Of a DNA stretch of 13,074 nucleotides, positions 1-7,107 are shown in pieces (position 1 is the first letter of the stretch; every line of letters begins with the position of its first letter). This stretch comes from Myxococcota bacterium (GTDB taxonomy: Bacteria > Myxococcota > Polyangia > GCA-2747355 > JAKLHH01): NCBI GenBank assembly GCA_022710245.1, contig JAKLHH010000079.1, positions 1-13,074 on the forward strand. The letters run 5' to 3'. The notes under the pieces are model-generated. The model had not been told where the DNA came from. It made no database searches and was given only the letters and a program-made list of their open reading frames with translations. A program made the translations under genes and the position numbers.

Positions 1-245
1 CCGAGGGCGGCCCTGGTGAGGCAGCCGCGCACCCCTGCTGACGCGCACTTGCGTCATTCTCCGTCGAAAACACAGATTCCCGGACGGAAACTAGCTAGCA
101 GCGCCGGTCCCTGTAGTGCTTCCCGCTAGCCACCCCAGTGGCCGATCCGGGCAGCGACGGGAGCCACTTGGAGTGGGTCCGCTCCGGCCAAGTCATCGAG
201 ATCGCGACCGCTCGACTGGCCTCGCCCTTGCAAAACCTCGGGCGA
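1..245. other. Left-edge region, no supported gene
   Basis: No coding region is convincing here. One plus-strand frame is open from base 1 to a TAG at 127-129 and another ends at a TGA at 39-41. Either could be the tail of a gene lying off the left edge, but neither tail has a recognisable motif. The stretch around 50-100 is the most AT-rich part and could hold the promoter for the gene starting at 246, but I could not find a good -35/-10 pair. A GTG at 138 extends the next gene by 36 codons. That extension looks unlike a signal peptide and is not favoured. Confidence 0.4.
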
Positions 246-1247
246 ATGCCATCCCTCGCCGTCCGTCTGCTCGCTGGGCTGCTCGTCTCGCTGGTCCTCA
301 CCGGTCCAGCGGAGGCGGGGAGCGGCGCCCAGGCACCCGCACGGCAGTCGCGCGAAGCGGTCGCGACCCCAAGACCCAAGCTGCTGAGCCGGCTCTTCGG
401 GCGGTCGGCGGCGACCGCCAGCGTCCCCGCCGCCGCGAGCACGGGCAGCCCAGGCGCGCTCTCCGCCGAGGCGCCGAGGCGCTGCCTCCTCGATCGCTGC
501 CGCGCGTTCCTGCACAGCGCGAAGGAGCGGTTCTCTCGCCGCAAGGACCACGTCTGGCTCGGCTCCTCCGTCTCGCTCGGCACCGCCGAGCTGGGCGACG
601 CGCTGGCGGCCAGCGCGACGGCGGGGCAGGTGGCGACGAAGACCTCGGGCCGGCTCCTCGGCGGCCTGCGCTTCCTCGGGCTCGCGGGCGCGGTGGGCCT
701 GGCGGCCACCGGTGCCCACGACCTCTACAGGGCCGCGTCAGTCAGCCAGCGGCTCGACGCCGCCAGCGACCTCGCCTGGGGCGTCCAGGGCTCGATCAAC
801 ATGGGCACCGCGGGCACCGGGCTGATCGGCAACATGGCGACGGGGTTCGGCGTGGTCGGCGCGGTCTGCCAGACGGCGGCCGGCTGCCGCCGCCTCTACA
901 AGGGCTGGAAGGAGCACGACCGCTCCAAGATGAAGCTCGGGGCGCTCGACGTGGCCGGGGGGCTCACCTGGCTCGGCTGGGACGTGGCCGGCTGGAGCAA
1001 CCCCTACTTCCTCGGGGCCTACGCGGGGCTCATGGTCACCCGCGAGGTCTACGCGAACAAGGACGCGATCAAGGCCTTCGGCCAGCGCACGGCCGAGAAG
1101 GTCCGCTGCGCCTACGGCGCCTGCAAGCGGCAGGTCGCGAGCGGCGCGGCCTGGGTCAAGCAGGGCGTCGGCAACACGCTCCGCTCCCTCTCGGCGGGGC
1201 TGGGCGGCCCGCGGTCCCCGGCGACGGCGAGCACGCTGGTGCACTGA
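246..1247 (+). CDS. Exported or membrane-associated protein of unknown function
   Basis: I do not recognise a family. The 333-residue product starts with a clear Sec-type signal (MPSLAVRLLAGLLVSLVLTG, then PAEA before GS, cleavage after about residue 24). This is why ATG 246 is preferred over the in-frame GTG at 138, which would bury the signal behind 36 residues. The Shine-Dalgarno sequence is weak. After a low-complexity Ala/Ser/Pro stretch (about 25-75) comes a basic Cys-containing segment, then three Gly/Ala-rich hydrophobic stretches. They lie near 135-155 (LGLAGAVGLAATGA), 180-205 (MGTAGTGLIGNMATGFGVVG) and 225-260 (LDVAGGLTWLGWDVAGW and on). These look like glycine-zipper helices or hairpins able to insert in or lie on a membrane. 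The C-terminal 70 residues are basic. It stands alone, with the gene downstream converging on it. Real coding is supported by G/C-biased third positions; function is unknown. Confidence 0.75.
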   Translation: MPSLAVRLLAGLLVSLVLTGPAEAGSGAQAPARQSREAVATPRPKLLSRLFGRSAATASVPAAASTGSPGALSAEAPRRCLLDRCRAFLHSAKERFSRRKDHVWLGSSVSLGTAELGDALAASATAGQVATKTSGRLLGGLRFLGLAGAVGLAATGAHDLYRAASVSQRLDAASDLAWGVQGSINMGTAGTGLIGNMATGFGVVGAVCQTAAGCRRLYKGWKEHDRSKMKLGALDVAGGLTWLGWDVAGWSNPYFLGAYAGLMVTREVYANKDAIKAFGQRTAEKVRCAYGACKRQVASGAAWVKQGVGNTLRSLSAGLGGPRSPATASTLVH

Positions 1248-1360
1248 GCTTCTGGTCTCTCCTTCCTCTGCTCGAGTCCAGCGTGTCCTAGACGCGGTTG
1301 ACGCGGTTGAGGCGGAGACAGAACGCGGCGATCGTCGTCGGGGCCGGCGCGGTAGGCAGC

Positions 1361-2944
1361 TCAGCGCAGCAGCATCAGCTGACAGCGGTCCGAGACCAGG
1401 CAGGCCTTGCGCTGGGAGCTGCAGATCCCCTCGTAGACCTGCTTGATCAGCGAGCGACGCAGCGGGTGGGTGGCGGGGAGCTTGTTGTACGCGCCGGCCC
1501 GGTTCAATCGTGAGGTGAGCGTCGCGTTGCCGATGGCTGTGAGCAGGTCAGCGTCCCCTGCGTGGAGCGACGCGGAGTACCCGACGGCGCTCTCGTCGCC
1601 GCGCACGCAATCGGCGGCGTTGTCCGCCATCACCAGGTTGTAGAGCTTGACCGCTTCCTCGCGCAGCCCGGCCTTGGCCAGCGCAGCGATGTTCCTCCGA
1701 TTGTCCTCCACGCACTCTTCCGTGGGACAGCGCCAGCCGACCCGCATCGGCCAGATGGCCTGGTCGCTGAGCGCGGAGCTGATCCGGCGCTGGCGGGCCG
1801 CCTTGAGGAACGAGATCCAGGCGCGCGGCACCAGGCGCAGGTCCGAGGCCAGCGCCATCTCCGCCAGCAACTCCTTGAACTCGATCTCGCTGCCGCTCCT
1901 GGCCAGCGTCGCGCTGCGCAGCTCAACGAGCTCCGCCGCCGGTCGTGGCGGCGCCGGCTTGAAGGCGACGGCGCCGGTTTGAGGTGGCGTGACCTGCAGC
2001 GCGGGCAGCGAGCGATGCTTCTGCCAGACCACCCGCGCGTCGAGGTGCTGCGGGATCTGCACGCCGGAGCTCCAGTGGTTCTTCGCCTTGGCGTGGCGGT
2101 CATAGGGGTACTGCGGGAGGCGACCCGCGGCCCAGGCGGCGCGGAAGCGCTCGTACCGCTCGCGCAGGCGCGGCCCTGGGCCGGTCAGGATCCGCTGCGC
2201 GGTGACGCTCGACGCGGCCAGGTCCTGACAAAGCCGCAGGCCATGATAGGCGGCGAGCATGCCGAAGAGCTCACCGCGTCGGTGGAAGAACTTCTCGATG
2301 GCGACCAGATAGTGCTCCAGCCGCTGCGGCTCGGCGACCTTGCTGAGCGGCGTTCCGGGGTGGACCACCATCTCCGCCACCCAGGCCTTCCGCTTGAGCC
2401 CGCGCCGCTCGAACGCCGGGTCGGCGAAGATGAAGTCGCTGTACTCGGCGTAGCTCGGGCCGATACAGCTGTCGTCGGGACAGGAGCCGCCGCTGGGCTT
2501 GGTGCTGTTGGGCTTGACGGCGCGGCCGAAGTCAGCGCGGGCCAGGGCCTCCAGATAGAGGCCGAGCAGCCCGAACAGCGCGTCCTTCTGCTTGAAGGCG
2601 CGGACCGCAGGCAGAGCCAGGCGGTAGCCAGCCGCGAAGGCGGCGATCGGATCGGCGAGGAACCAGTCGGTGACGATCGAGGACAGAGGATGCACGCCGT
2701 CGAGGATGCTGAGCCGGCCCATGCTCGCCGCGTCGAAAACGCGCGGCACGACCTGCGAGGCGGCTGTGCTCAGCGAGAACAGCGAAGGCTTGCCGAGCTC
2801 CTGCTTGAGCTCTCTTTGCGCAGCCTTCGCTGTCTCCGCCGGCGTCAGCTTCGGTTCCTCCTGGGCACGCACCACCGCGGTGATCGTGAGCATCCCGAGA
2901 ACTAGCCACCACTGTTGCTGGGACATTGGCGGACGTTGTTCCAC
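1361..2944 (-). CDS. Secreted protein of unknown function with two CPxxxC motifs
   Basis: No family is recognised. The start chosen is GTG at 2944 because a GGAGG (2952-2956) lies 7 bases upstream. ATG 2926 (six codons in) and TTG 2986 are the alternatives and both lack a good ribosome site. The 527-residue product begins with a signal peptide (hydrophobic WWLVLGMLTITAVV, cleavage probably at VRA/QEEP near residue 27), so it is exported. It is largely helical by eye, with an Ala/Leu-rich N-terminal half. Two similar motifs, CPDDSC (about 155-160) and CPTEEC (about 406-411), and more cysteines at the C-terminus suggest disulfides. The segment after CPTEEC (NIAALAKAGLREEAVKLYNLVM) resembles one TPR-like helical pair, a weak hint only. 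GC looks somewhat lower than in the genes to its right. It is divergent from the GH114 lipoprotein gene, with which it may share regulation. Confidence 0.75.
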   Translation of the reverse strand: MEQRPPMSQQQWWLVLGMLTITAVVRAQEEPKLTPAETAKAAQRELKQELGKPSLFSLSTAASQVVPRVFDAASMGRLSILDGVHPLSSIVTDWFLADPIAAFAAGYRLALPAVRAFKQKDALFGLLGLYLEALARADFGRAVKPNSTKPSGGSCPDDSCIGPSYAEYSDFIFADPAFERRGLKRKAWVAEMVVHPGTPLSKVAEPQRLEHYLVAIEKFFHRRGELFGMLAAYHGLRLCQDLAASSVTAQRILTGPGPRLRERYERFRAAWAAGRLPQYPYDRHAKAKNHWSSGVQIPQHLDARVVWQKHRSLPALQVTPPQTGAVAFKPAPPRPAAELVELRSATLARSGSEIEFKELLAEMALASDLRLVPRAWISFLKAARQRRISSALSDQAIWPMRVGWRCPTEECVEDNRRNIAALAKAGLREEAVKLYNLVMADNAADCVRGDESAVGYSASLHAGDADLLTAIGNATLTSRLNRAGAYNKLPATHPLRRSLIKQVYEGICSSQRKACLVSDRCQLMLLR

Positions 2945-2957
2945 AAGGCGACCTCCA

Positions 2958-2984
2958 GGACAACTAAGGACAACCACCTTGTCC
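2958..2984. repeat. GGACAAC direct repeat plus inverted TTGTCC
   Basis: On the plus strand GGACAAC occurs at 2958-2964 and again at 2968-2974, ten bases apart, and TTGTCC follows at 2979-2984. The second copy and TTGTCC form a perfect 6-base inverted repeat with a 5-base spacer. It lies just upstream of the GGAGG ribosome site of the minus-strand gene. It could therefore be a repressor operator or a small leader hairpin. Six-base arms can arise by chance, so the functional reading is inference. Confidence 0.35.
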
Positions 2985-3102
2985 AAGCCGGTGCAATCCT
3001 TCCGGTGGCGACATGCTGAGCCGGTCAGCGCTGCCGTCTCTTCGACGGGTTACCGCTGGATCCAACTATCTGCGCACAGAACCCGGCGGGCTCGCTCTTG
3101 CT

Positions 3103-3116
3103 TGATGACGTCATCA
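3103..3116. promoter_or_regulatory. Perfect palindrome TGATGACGTCATCA, candidate operator
   Basis: A perfect 14-base palindrome centred on ACGT lies 33 bases before the ATG of the GH114 lipoprotein gene. A further half-site GATGACG occurs at 3123-3129, 19 bases after the GATGACG at 3104-3110. A symmetric site plus a spaced half-site in a promoter region is the usual look of a dimeric regulator's operator. No regulator gene is in the window, so the partner is unknown. Confidence 0.4.
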
Positions 3117-3149
3117 CGGACGGATGACGCCACCACGGAGGAGCTGCCG

Positions 3150-4148
3150 ATGAGGACCCGCACTTGCCGCATGGCGCCGCGCCTCGCGATCCTCGGACTG
3201 CTGCTGGCCGGCTGCGCCGGGGAACGCCCGAAGGGAGTCAGCCGCCACGAGGACAGCGGCGCCGGGAGCACCGGCGATCTCGGGGAGGGGGCAGAGCTTG
3301 GGCCCGGCGGCCTCGAGGGCGGCGGCCCTCTCGGCGAGGCGGGCCTCCTCCCGGAGGGGTCGAAGTCGAAGTCCGATCTCGGGGGCAAGGTCCCCAACAA
3401 GTCCGACCAGGGGAGCAAGGCCGCCGACCAGGGCACGCCGGGGGCCATCTGGCAGCCCAAGCCGGGGACCAGCTGGCAGTGGCAGCTCTCCGGCACGCTC
3501 GACACCAGCGTCAACGTCCAGATGTACGACATCGACCTCTTCGAGAGCAGCGCGCAGACCATCGCGGGCCTGCACGCGAAGGGGCGCAAGGTGATCTGCT
3601 ACTTCGACACGGCCTACGAGCCAGGGCGGCCGGACTCGAGCAGCTTCACCCCGGCGGTCCTCGGCAACAACATGAAGGGCTGGCCGGGCGAGCGCTGGGT
3701 GGACATCCGCTCGCAGGTGGTGCGGGACATCATGACCAAGCGGATGGACCTCGCCGTGCAGAAGGGGTGCGACGGCATCGAGGCGGACGACCTCGACGTG
3801 ATGCAGAACAACCCCGGCTTCCCCATCACCGCCAGCGACCAGCTCGACTTCTGCAAGTTCCTCGCGACCCAGGCCCACGCGCGCAAGCTCTCCATCGCGC
3901 TGAAGAACAACATCGATCAGGTCGCGCAGCTGGTGAGCTACTTCGACTTCGCCGTCAACGAGGAGTGCTTCCAGTACAACGAGTGCAACACGCTCAAGCC
4001 GTTCATCTCGGCGGGCAAGGCGGTGTTCCAGGTCGAGTACGGCGGCCAGAGCCTGGCCAGCTCGGTCTGCCCGAAGGCGAACGCCCTCAACTTCGACACC
4101 CTGATCAAGAACCTCGACCTCGACGCCTTCCGCATCGCCTGTCGCTGA
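3150..4148 (+). CDS. GH114-type glycoside hydrolase lipoprotein (endo-alpha-1,4-polygalactosaminidase-like)
   Basis: This is an exported enzyme of 332 residues. ATG 3150 is preceded by GGAGGAG (3137-3143, 8-base spacing from GGAGG). The N-terminus is a lipoprotein signal, LLLAGC with the lipid-attached Cys at 22. A low-complexity Gly/Glu then Ser/Lys/Asp linker (about 25-97) would hold the enzyme off the membrane. The domain from about 98 to the end matches the GH114 (DUF297/TM1410-like) TIM-barrel family. It has WQWQLSG near 110-115, YDID 126-129, VICYFD 148-153, GIEADDLD 209-216, NEECFQYNEC 270-279 and VEYG 295-298. Acidic residues in the GIEADDLD and NEEC segments are the likely catalytic ones. 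Characterised members cut alpha-1,4-linked galactosamine polymers of the Pel or fungal galactosaminogalactan type; the substrate here is inferred. Four or more cysteines may form disulfides. It is transcribed alone and converges on the VWA lipoprotein gene. Confidence 0.9.
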   Translation: MRTRTCRMAPRLAILGLLLAGCAGERPKGVSRHEDSGAGSTGDLGEGAELGPGGLEGGGPLGEAGLLPEGSKSKSDLGGKVPNKSDQGSKAADQGTPGAIWQPKPGTSWQWQLSGTLDTSVNVQMYDIDLFESSAQTIAGLHAKGRKVICYFDTAYEPGRPDSSSFTPAVLGNNMKGWPGERWVDIRSQVVRDIMTKRMDLAVQKGCDGIEADDLDVMQNNPGFPITASDQLDFCKFLATQAHARKLSIALKNNIDQVAQLVSYFDFAVNEECFQYNECNTLKPFISAGKAVFQVEYGGQSLASSVCPKANALNFDTLIKNLDLDAFRIACR

Positions 4149-4198
4149 GCCCGCGCCGCTGCTCCCGCACCACCGCACCCCCCCAGCTCCGACTGGCG

Positions 4199-5731
4199 CT
4201 AGTGGCACTGCGGCAGGGCGCCGAGCTTCTGCACCGGGGTGGTGGCGCAGGTGAGCCGCGCGACGGTGCCGACCTTCGCCTCGCCCTGACGCACCACCTC
4301 GAGCGCGTAGGGGGCGGCCTCGCTCGCGCACTCGCTCTTCTTCACCAGGCGCCAGCAGGGGCAGCTGCCGCCGCAGTCGCGGCGCCCGGCGTCGGCGAAG
4401 AGCTCCGCCGGGCAGCGCGGCAGCAGCAGCGACGGCGCGTCGCTCTGCCAGCCGCTCCGCTCCTCGACGTTGCAGTCGGCGAGGTCGAGGCAGCTCTCGC
4501 GGCAGCTCACCGGCTGGCCGATGTAGTCCGCCCCGCCGAGCGGGTCGCCCTTCGCGCAGGCGAGCGCGCCGTTGCGGGTGAGCGGGCTGCCGCCGAGGCA
4601 CTGGCCGCCGAGCGTCGCCACGATCCGCGCGCCGAGCCGCTGCAGCGCCGGCCCGTAGTCGCTGGCGCAGATGCTGGTGAACTGGCCGTCGGCGCCGAAG
4701 CCGTCGGTGAGGGCCTTCATGCGGAGCGCCGGGTCGCCGTGCACGCCCTTGCCGCCGATGGAGGCGGTGCAGCTCGCCTGCAGCACCGGCTTCTGGCCGT
4801 CCTTGCCGACGGAGACCGGCTCGGGCGGTCCGGCGATCGTCGCCAGGAGCACGCGGCCCGCGGGCTTCAGGCCGCGGAAGAAGCTGGCGTAGCTGTCGAC
4901 GCTGTGGAGGTAGCGGTCCGTCGGCTGGCAGCCCTTGCGAGGCCCCGTCGCGCTGCGGCTACTGAGGTCGCACTTGAAGCCGAACTCGAAGCAGCGGAAC
5001 GAGTGCAGGAACCCGAGCGGCGCCTCGAGGGCGTCCTGCGAGGTGTCGAAGAGGCTGGCGTCGCGGGCCGAGCAGTCGTCCTCGTTGGTGATGAAGACGA
5101 CGACGAGGAGCGCCTCGGGGCGCAGGAACCCGGGGTTGACGCCCTGCTTGGGGTCGAGCGCGCGGCGCGCGGCCTCGAGCGGCGACTCGAAGCCGCAGCC
5201 GCCGTCGCCGAGGCGGGCGATACAGGAGAACGCCTCCTTCACGCGCTCGACCGGGTCGGCCGCGCCGGCGGCGACGTTGGTCTTGCCCCCCTCGTAGCTG
5301 ATCCACGGGTCGGAGGGCGGCGTGCAGCCCGGGACGTGCGCCTCGCGCAGCAGCTTCGCCCCGTCGCCCCCGGGCACGCACCCCTTCGCACCGGGCGCCG
5401 GGTCGGTGATGACGAAGGGGCCGGCGCCGAGGTCGGTGGAGACCACGCCGATGCGCACGTCGGGGATCTGATTGCCGAGCTTGGGGGTGCGCAGCGCGTC
5501 GATCAGGCGCTTGAACTGCGCCGCGAGCTGGTCCTGCAGCTGCGTCATCGAGGGGGAGTTGTCGATCACGAAGAGGAGGTCGACCTGCTTGTCGAGAGAC
5601 TGCGGGTAGCTCTTCTCCAGCTGGTGCGTGGTGCGAGGCACCAGCACGTCGACCGGGTGGGTGTTGCAGGCGGCGAGGCCGAGCGCGAGGAGGCAAGGAC
5701 AGGCGGCGCGAGCGAGGCGGCGGGCTGACAT
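4199..5731 (-). CDS. von Willebrand factor A domain lipoprotein
   Basis: A 510-residue surface lipoprotein. The start ATG 5731 has AGGAGG on the minus strand at 5740-5745, 8 bases away. The signal ends in LAAC, with the lipidated Cys at 22. A VWA domain follows from about residue 50. Strand LLFVID runs into the MIDAS motif D57-x-S59-x-S61 (DNSPS), then comes RIGVVSTDLG near 93-102 and the later strand VVFITNEDDC with the acidic metal-site loop near 216-220. Such domains bind protein partners through Mg2+. The region after about 270 contains many cysteines, ending in a Cys-rich segment (CGGSCPCW). This suggests a disulfide-rich C-terminal part outside the cell, a form often seen in myxobacterial VWA lipoproteins. 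It is the last gene of the minus-strand run, 112 bases after the previous gene, so it may also have its own promoter. The ligand is unknown. Confidence 0.85.
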   Translation of the reverse strand: MSARRLARAACPCLLALGLAACNTHPVDVLVPRTTHQLEKSYPQSLDKQVDLLFVIDNSPSMTQLQDQLAAQFKRLIDALRTPKLGNQIPDVRIGVVSTDLGAGPFVITDPAPGAKGCVPGGDGAKLLREAHVPGCTPPSDPWISYEGGKTNVAAGAADPVERVKEAFSCIARLGDGGCGFESPLEAARRALDPKQGVNPGFLRPEALLVVVFITNEDDCSARDASLFDTSQDALEAPLGFLHSFRCFEFGFKCDLSSRSATGPRKGCQPTDRYLHSVDSYASFFRGLKPAGRVLLATIAGPPEPVSVGKDGQKPVLQASCTASIGGKGVHGDPALRMKALTDGFGADGQFTSICASDYGPALQRLGARIVATLGGQCLGGSPLTRNGALACAKGDPLGGADYIGQPVSCRESCLDLADCNVEERSGWQSDAPSLLLPRCPAELFADAGRRDCGGSCPCWRLVKKSECASEAAPYALEVVRQGEAKVGTVARLTCATTPVQKLGALPQCH

Positions 5732-5843
5732 GGCGATCTCCTCCTGTGGGTTCGGGGCAGCTCCTTGTCTGGGCTACGACCCACGGGGGAGGAGAGGACA
5801 AACTCTTTGTGCGGGGACAGGAGGAAGGAGCGAGCGCGAAGGA
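5732..5843. other. Gap before the VWA gene
   Basis: This 112-base gap separates the beta-sandwich lipoprotein gene from the VWA lipoprotein gene on the minus strand. It is longer than the other gaps in the run and is rich in purine and pyrimidine tracts. It may carry an internal promoter or terminator, but I could not pick out a convincing -35/-10 pair or a hairpin followed by a T run. The only clear signal is the AGGAGG ribosome site at 5740-5745. Confidence 0.3.
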
Positions 5844-7073
5844 CTACTTCCAGACCTCGAGCTTGAGGTCGTCGTAGTAGACCTCGCCCTCGTAGTAGTT
5901 GCTGTGTGGATCGCCGAGCATGAAGTAGTCCGGGTAGGCGACGCCCGCCGGCCAGATCGGGTCCTGGTCGGCGCCCGGCGAGGTGTAGTGCTCGGAGTTG
6001 ACGCAGGGCGAGCCCGCCTCGAGCGCCTTGCGGTTGAAGTGAAAGACGCACCTGGCCGCAGCGTCGATCTCGGCGGTGTAGGTCTTCTGCCCGCCGTGCT
6101 GGAAGTCGCCGCTGACCTGCAGCGTGAAGCGGTCGCCCTCGCGCGTGACGGAGACCGTGTACCAGGTCTTGTCCTTGTAGGCGTCGACGGCGCGGATCTC
6201 GCCGGAGGGCTGCCAGGCGCCCGCCGAGTAGGAGAGGAACGGCTCGCCGGTCTTCTCGTCGCCGGGACCGACGCCGTCCACCGCGAACATCATCAGCGGG
6301 TGCTCGCCGCTGGAGAGGAAGCTCGAGCCGTCCCAGATCTCCATCCAGGGTGGGTAGTGGTTGTCGGAGTCCATCACCACCTTGCGGTGGTGGTGGATCC
6401 AGACGTTGTTGTGCGGTCGCGGCACCGCGTCGAGGATGGCCAGCCAGTAGAAGCCGTTCTCCTCCACCGCGCTGGCGCTCGACCAGGGCTCCGCGGTCTC
6501 CCCGCCGGTGTAGCCGTTGAGCCCCGACTTGCCGTCGCCGAAGCTCGCGTGGCCGACGCGGAGCGAGACGCGGTAGCGCTCGGGCAGGGGCTGCGTGGAG
6601 CGGATCACGGTGGCGTCCGTGTGCTCCGGCGAGGCGAGCCGCAGCACCTTGTTGCCGCCGCCGGGCTGCGCGGGATCGGCCACCACCGAGACCAGGCCCG
6701 AGTACGCGGTCGCGCCGACGCGCGTGTAGGACTCCACCGTCAGCCAGCCGTCCTTGCCGAAGCTCTGGGTCAGGCGGAAGGCGGCGGGCGGCTTGACGCC
6801 CTTCTGCTTGAAGTAGGCGCCGCCGTCGGCGAAGGGGCCGTCGTCGGGGACCGGGTCCGCGCTCCAGCTGGGCTTGCCCAGGTCGGCGGCGTCGAAGCCC
6901 TCCTGGTAGGCGGTGACCCAGCCGGTGGGCGCGTCGGGGGTGGGCCGTTCGCCCGCGCGATCGGGGAGCGCGCGGTCCGGCAGCGCGTCGACGACCGGCT
7001 TGCTCCCGTTCTTGCACCCGGCGCCCAGCGCCACCACCAGCCCGACCAGCAGCAGCCCGCTCGCTCTCGACAT
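5844..7073 (-). CDS. Beta-sandwich (concanavalin-like) lipoprotein
   Basis: A 409-residue exported protein. ATG 7073 has GAGGAG on the minus strand at 7080-7085, 6 bases away. The signal peptide is hydrophobic (LLLVGLVVALGAG) and the probable lipid-attached Cys is 20. The lipobox is imperfect (Gly at -3), so lipidation is likely but not certain. A short Asp/Pro/Arg linker with a repeated LPDRA (31-40) follows. The rest is strand-rich, with many Trp and Tyr, and ends in YYDDLKLEVWK, the last strand seen in many concanavalin A-like or LamG-like carbohydrate-binding and glycanase domains. Notable patches are NNVWIHHHRK (222-231) and MDSDNHYPPWMEIWD (234-248), possibly the binding face. I see no definite catalytic pair, so binding protein or hydrolase cannot be decided. 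It starts 34 bases after the beta-CASP gene ends, so it is probably co-transcribed with it. Confidence 0.75.
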   Translation of the reverse strand: MSRASGLLLVGLVVALGAGCKNGSKPVVDALPDRALPDRAGERPTPDAPTGWVTAYQEGFDAADLGKPSWSADPVPDDGPFADGGAYFKQKGVKPPAAFRLTQSFGKDGWLTVESYTRVGATAYSGLVSVVADPAQPGGGNKVLRLASPEHTDATVIRSTQPLPERYRVSLRVGHASFGDGKSGLNGYTGGETAEPWSSASAVEENGFYWLAILDAVPRPHNNVWIHHHRKVVMDSDNHYPPWMEIWDGSSFLSSGEHPLMMFAVDGVGPGDEKTGEPFLSYSAGAWQPSGEIRAVDAYKDKTWYTVSVTREGDRFTLQVSGDFQHGGQKTYTAEIDAAARCVFHFNRKALEAGSPCVNSEHYTSPGADQDPIWPAGVAYPDYFMLGDPHSNYYEGEVYYDDLKLEVWK

Positions 7074-7107
7074 CAGCGTCTCCTCGGCGGCTTCGCGCGC
7101 CGCGACC

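Larger units (their letters stand above)
2945..3149. promoter_or_regulatory. Divergent intergenic region with operator-like repeats
   Basis: This 205-base gap separates two divergent exported-protein genes and must hold both of their promoters. I could not identify a convincing -35/-10 pair for either. It contains a perfect 14-base palindrome near the plus-strand gene and a GGACAA/TTGTCC inverted repeat near the minus-strand gene, each listed separately. Both genes have good ribosome sites at its ends: GGAGG at 3137-3141 for the GH114 gene, and GGAGG on the minus strand at 2952-2956. Confidence 0.5.

Noticed and set aside
95..719. Two minus-strand open frames opposite the first gene
   Set aside because: They are Arg/Ala/Pro-rich with no signal or domain. 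The plus-strand frame has a clean signal peptide and G/C-rich third positions.
1562..2905. A 447-codon plus-strand open frame
   Set aside because: It is antisense to the secreted-protein gene. The minus-strand product has a signal peptide and a ribosome site; this one is Arg/Leu/Glu-rich with neither.
3041..3072. TTCGAC and CTATCT as a promoter for the GH114 gene
   Set aside because: The spacing is 19 bases and both matches are poor, so no promoter is called.
3164..5728. An 854-codon open frame on the plus strand
   Set aside because: It runs out of frame through the GH114 gene and antisense through the VWA gene. The product is Arg/Ala/Gly/Val-rich with no domain, while both real genes have signals, ribosome sites and family motifs. 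At this GC long shadow frames are expected.
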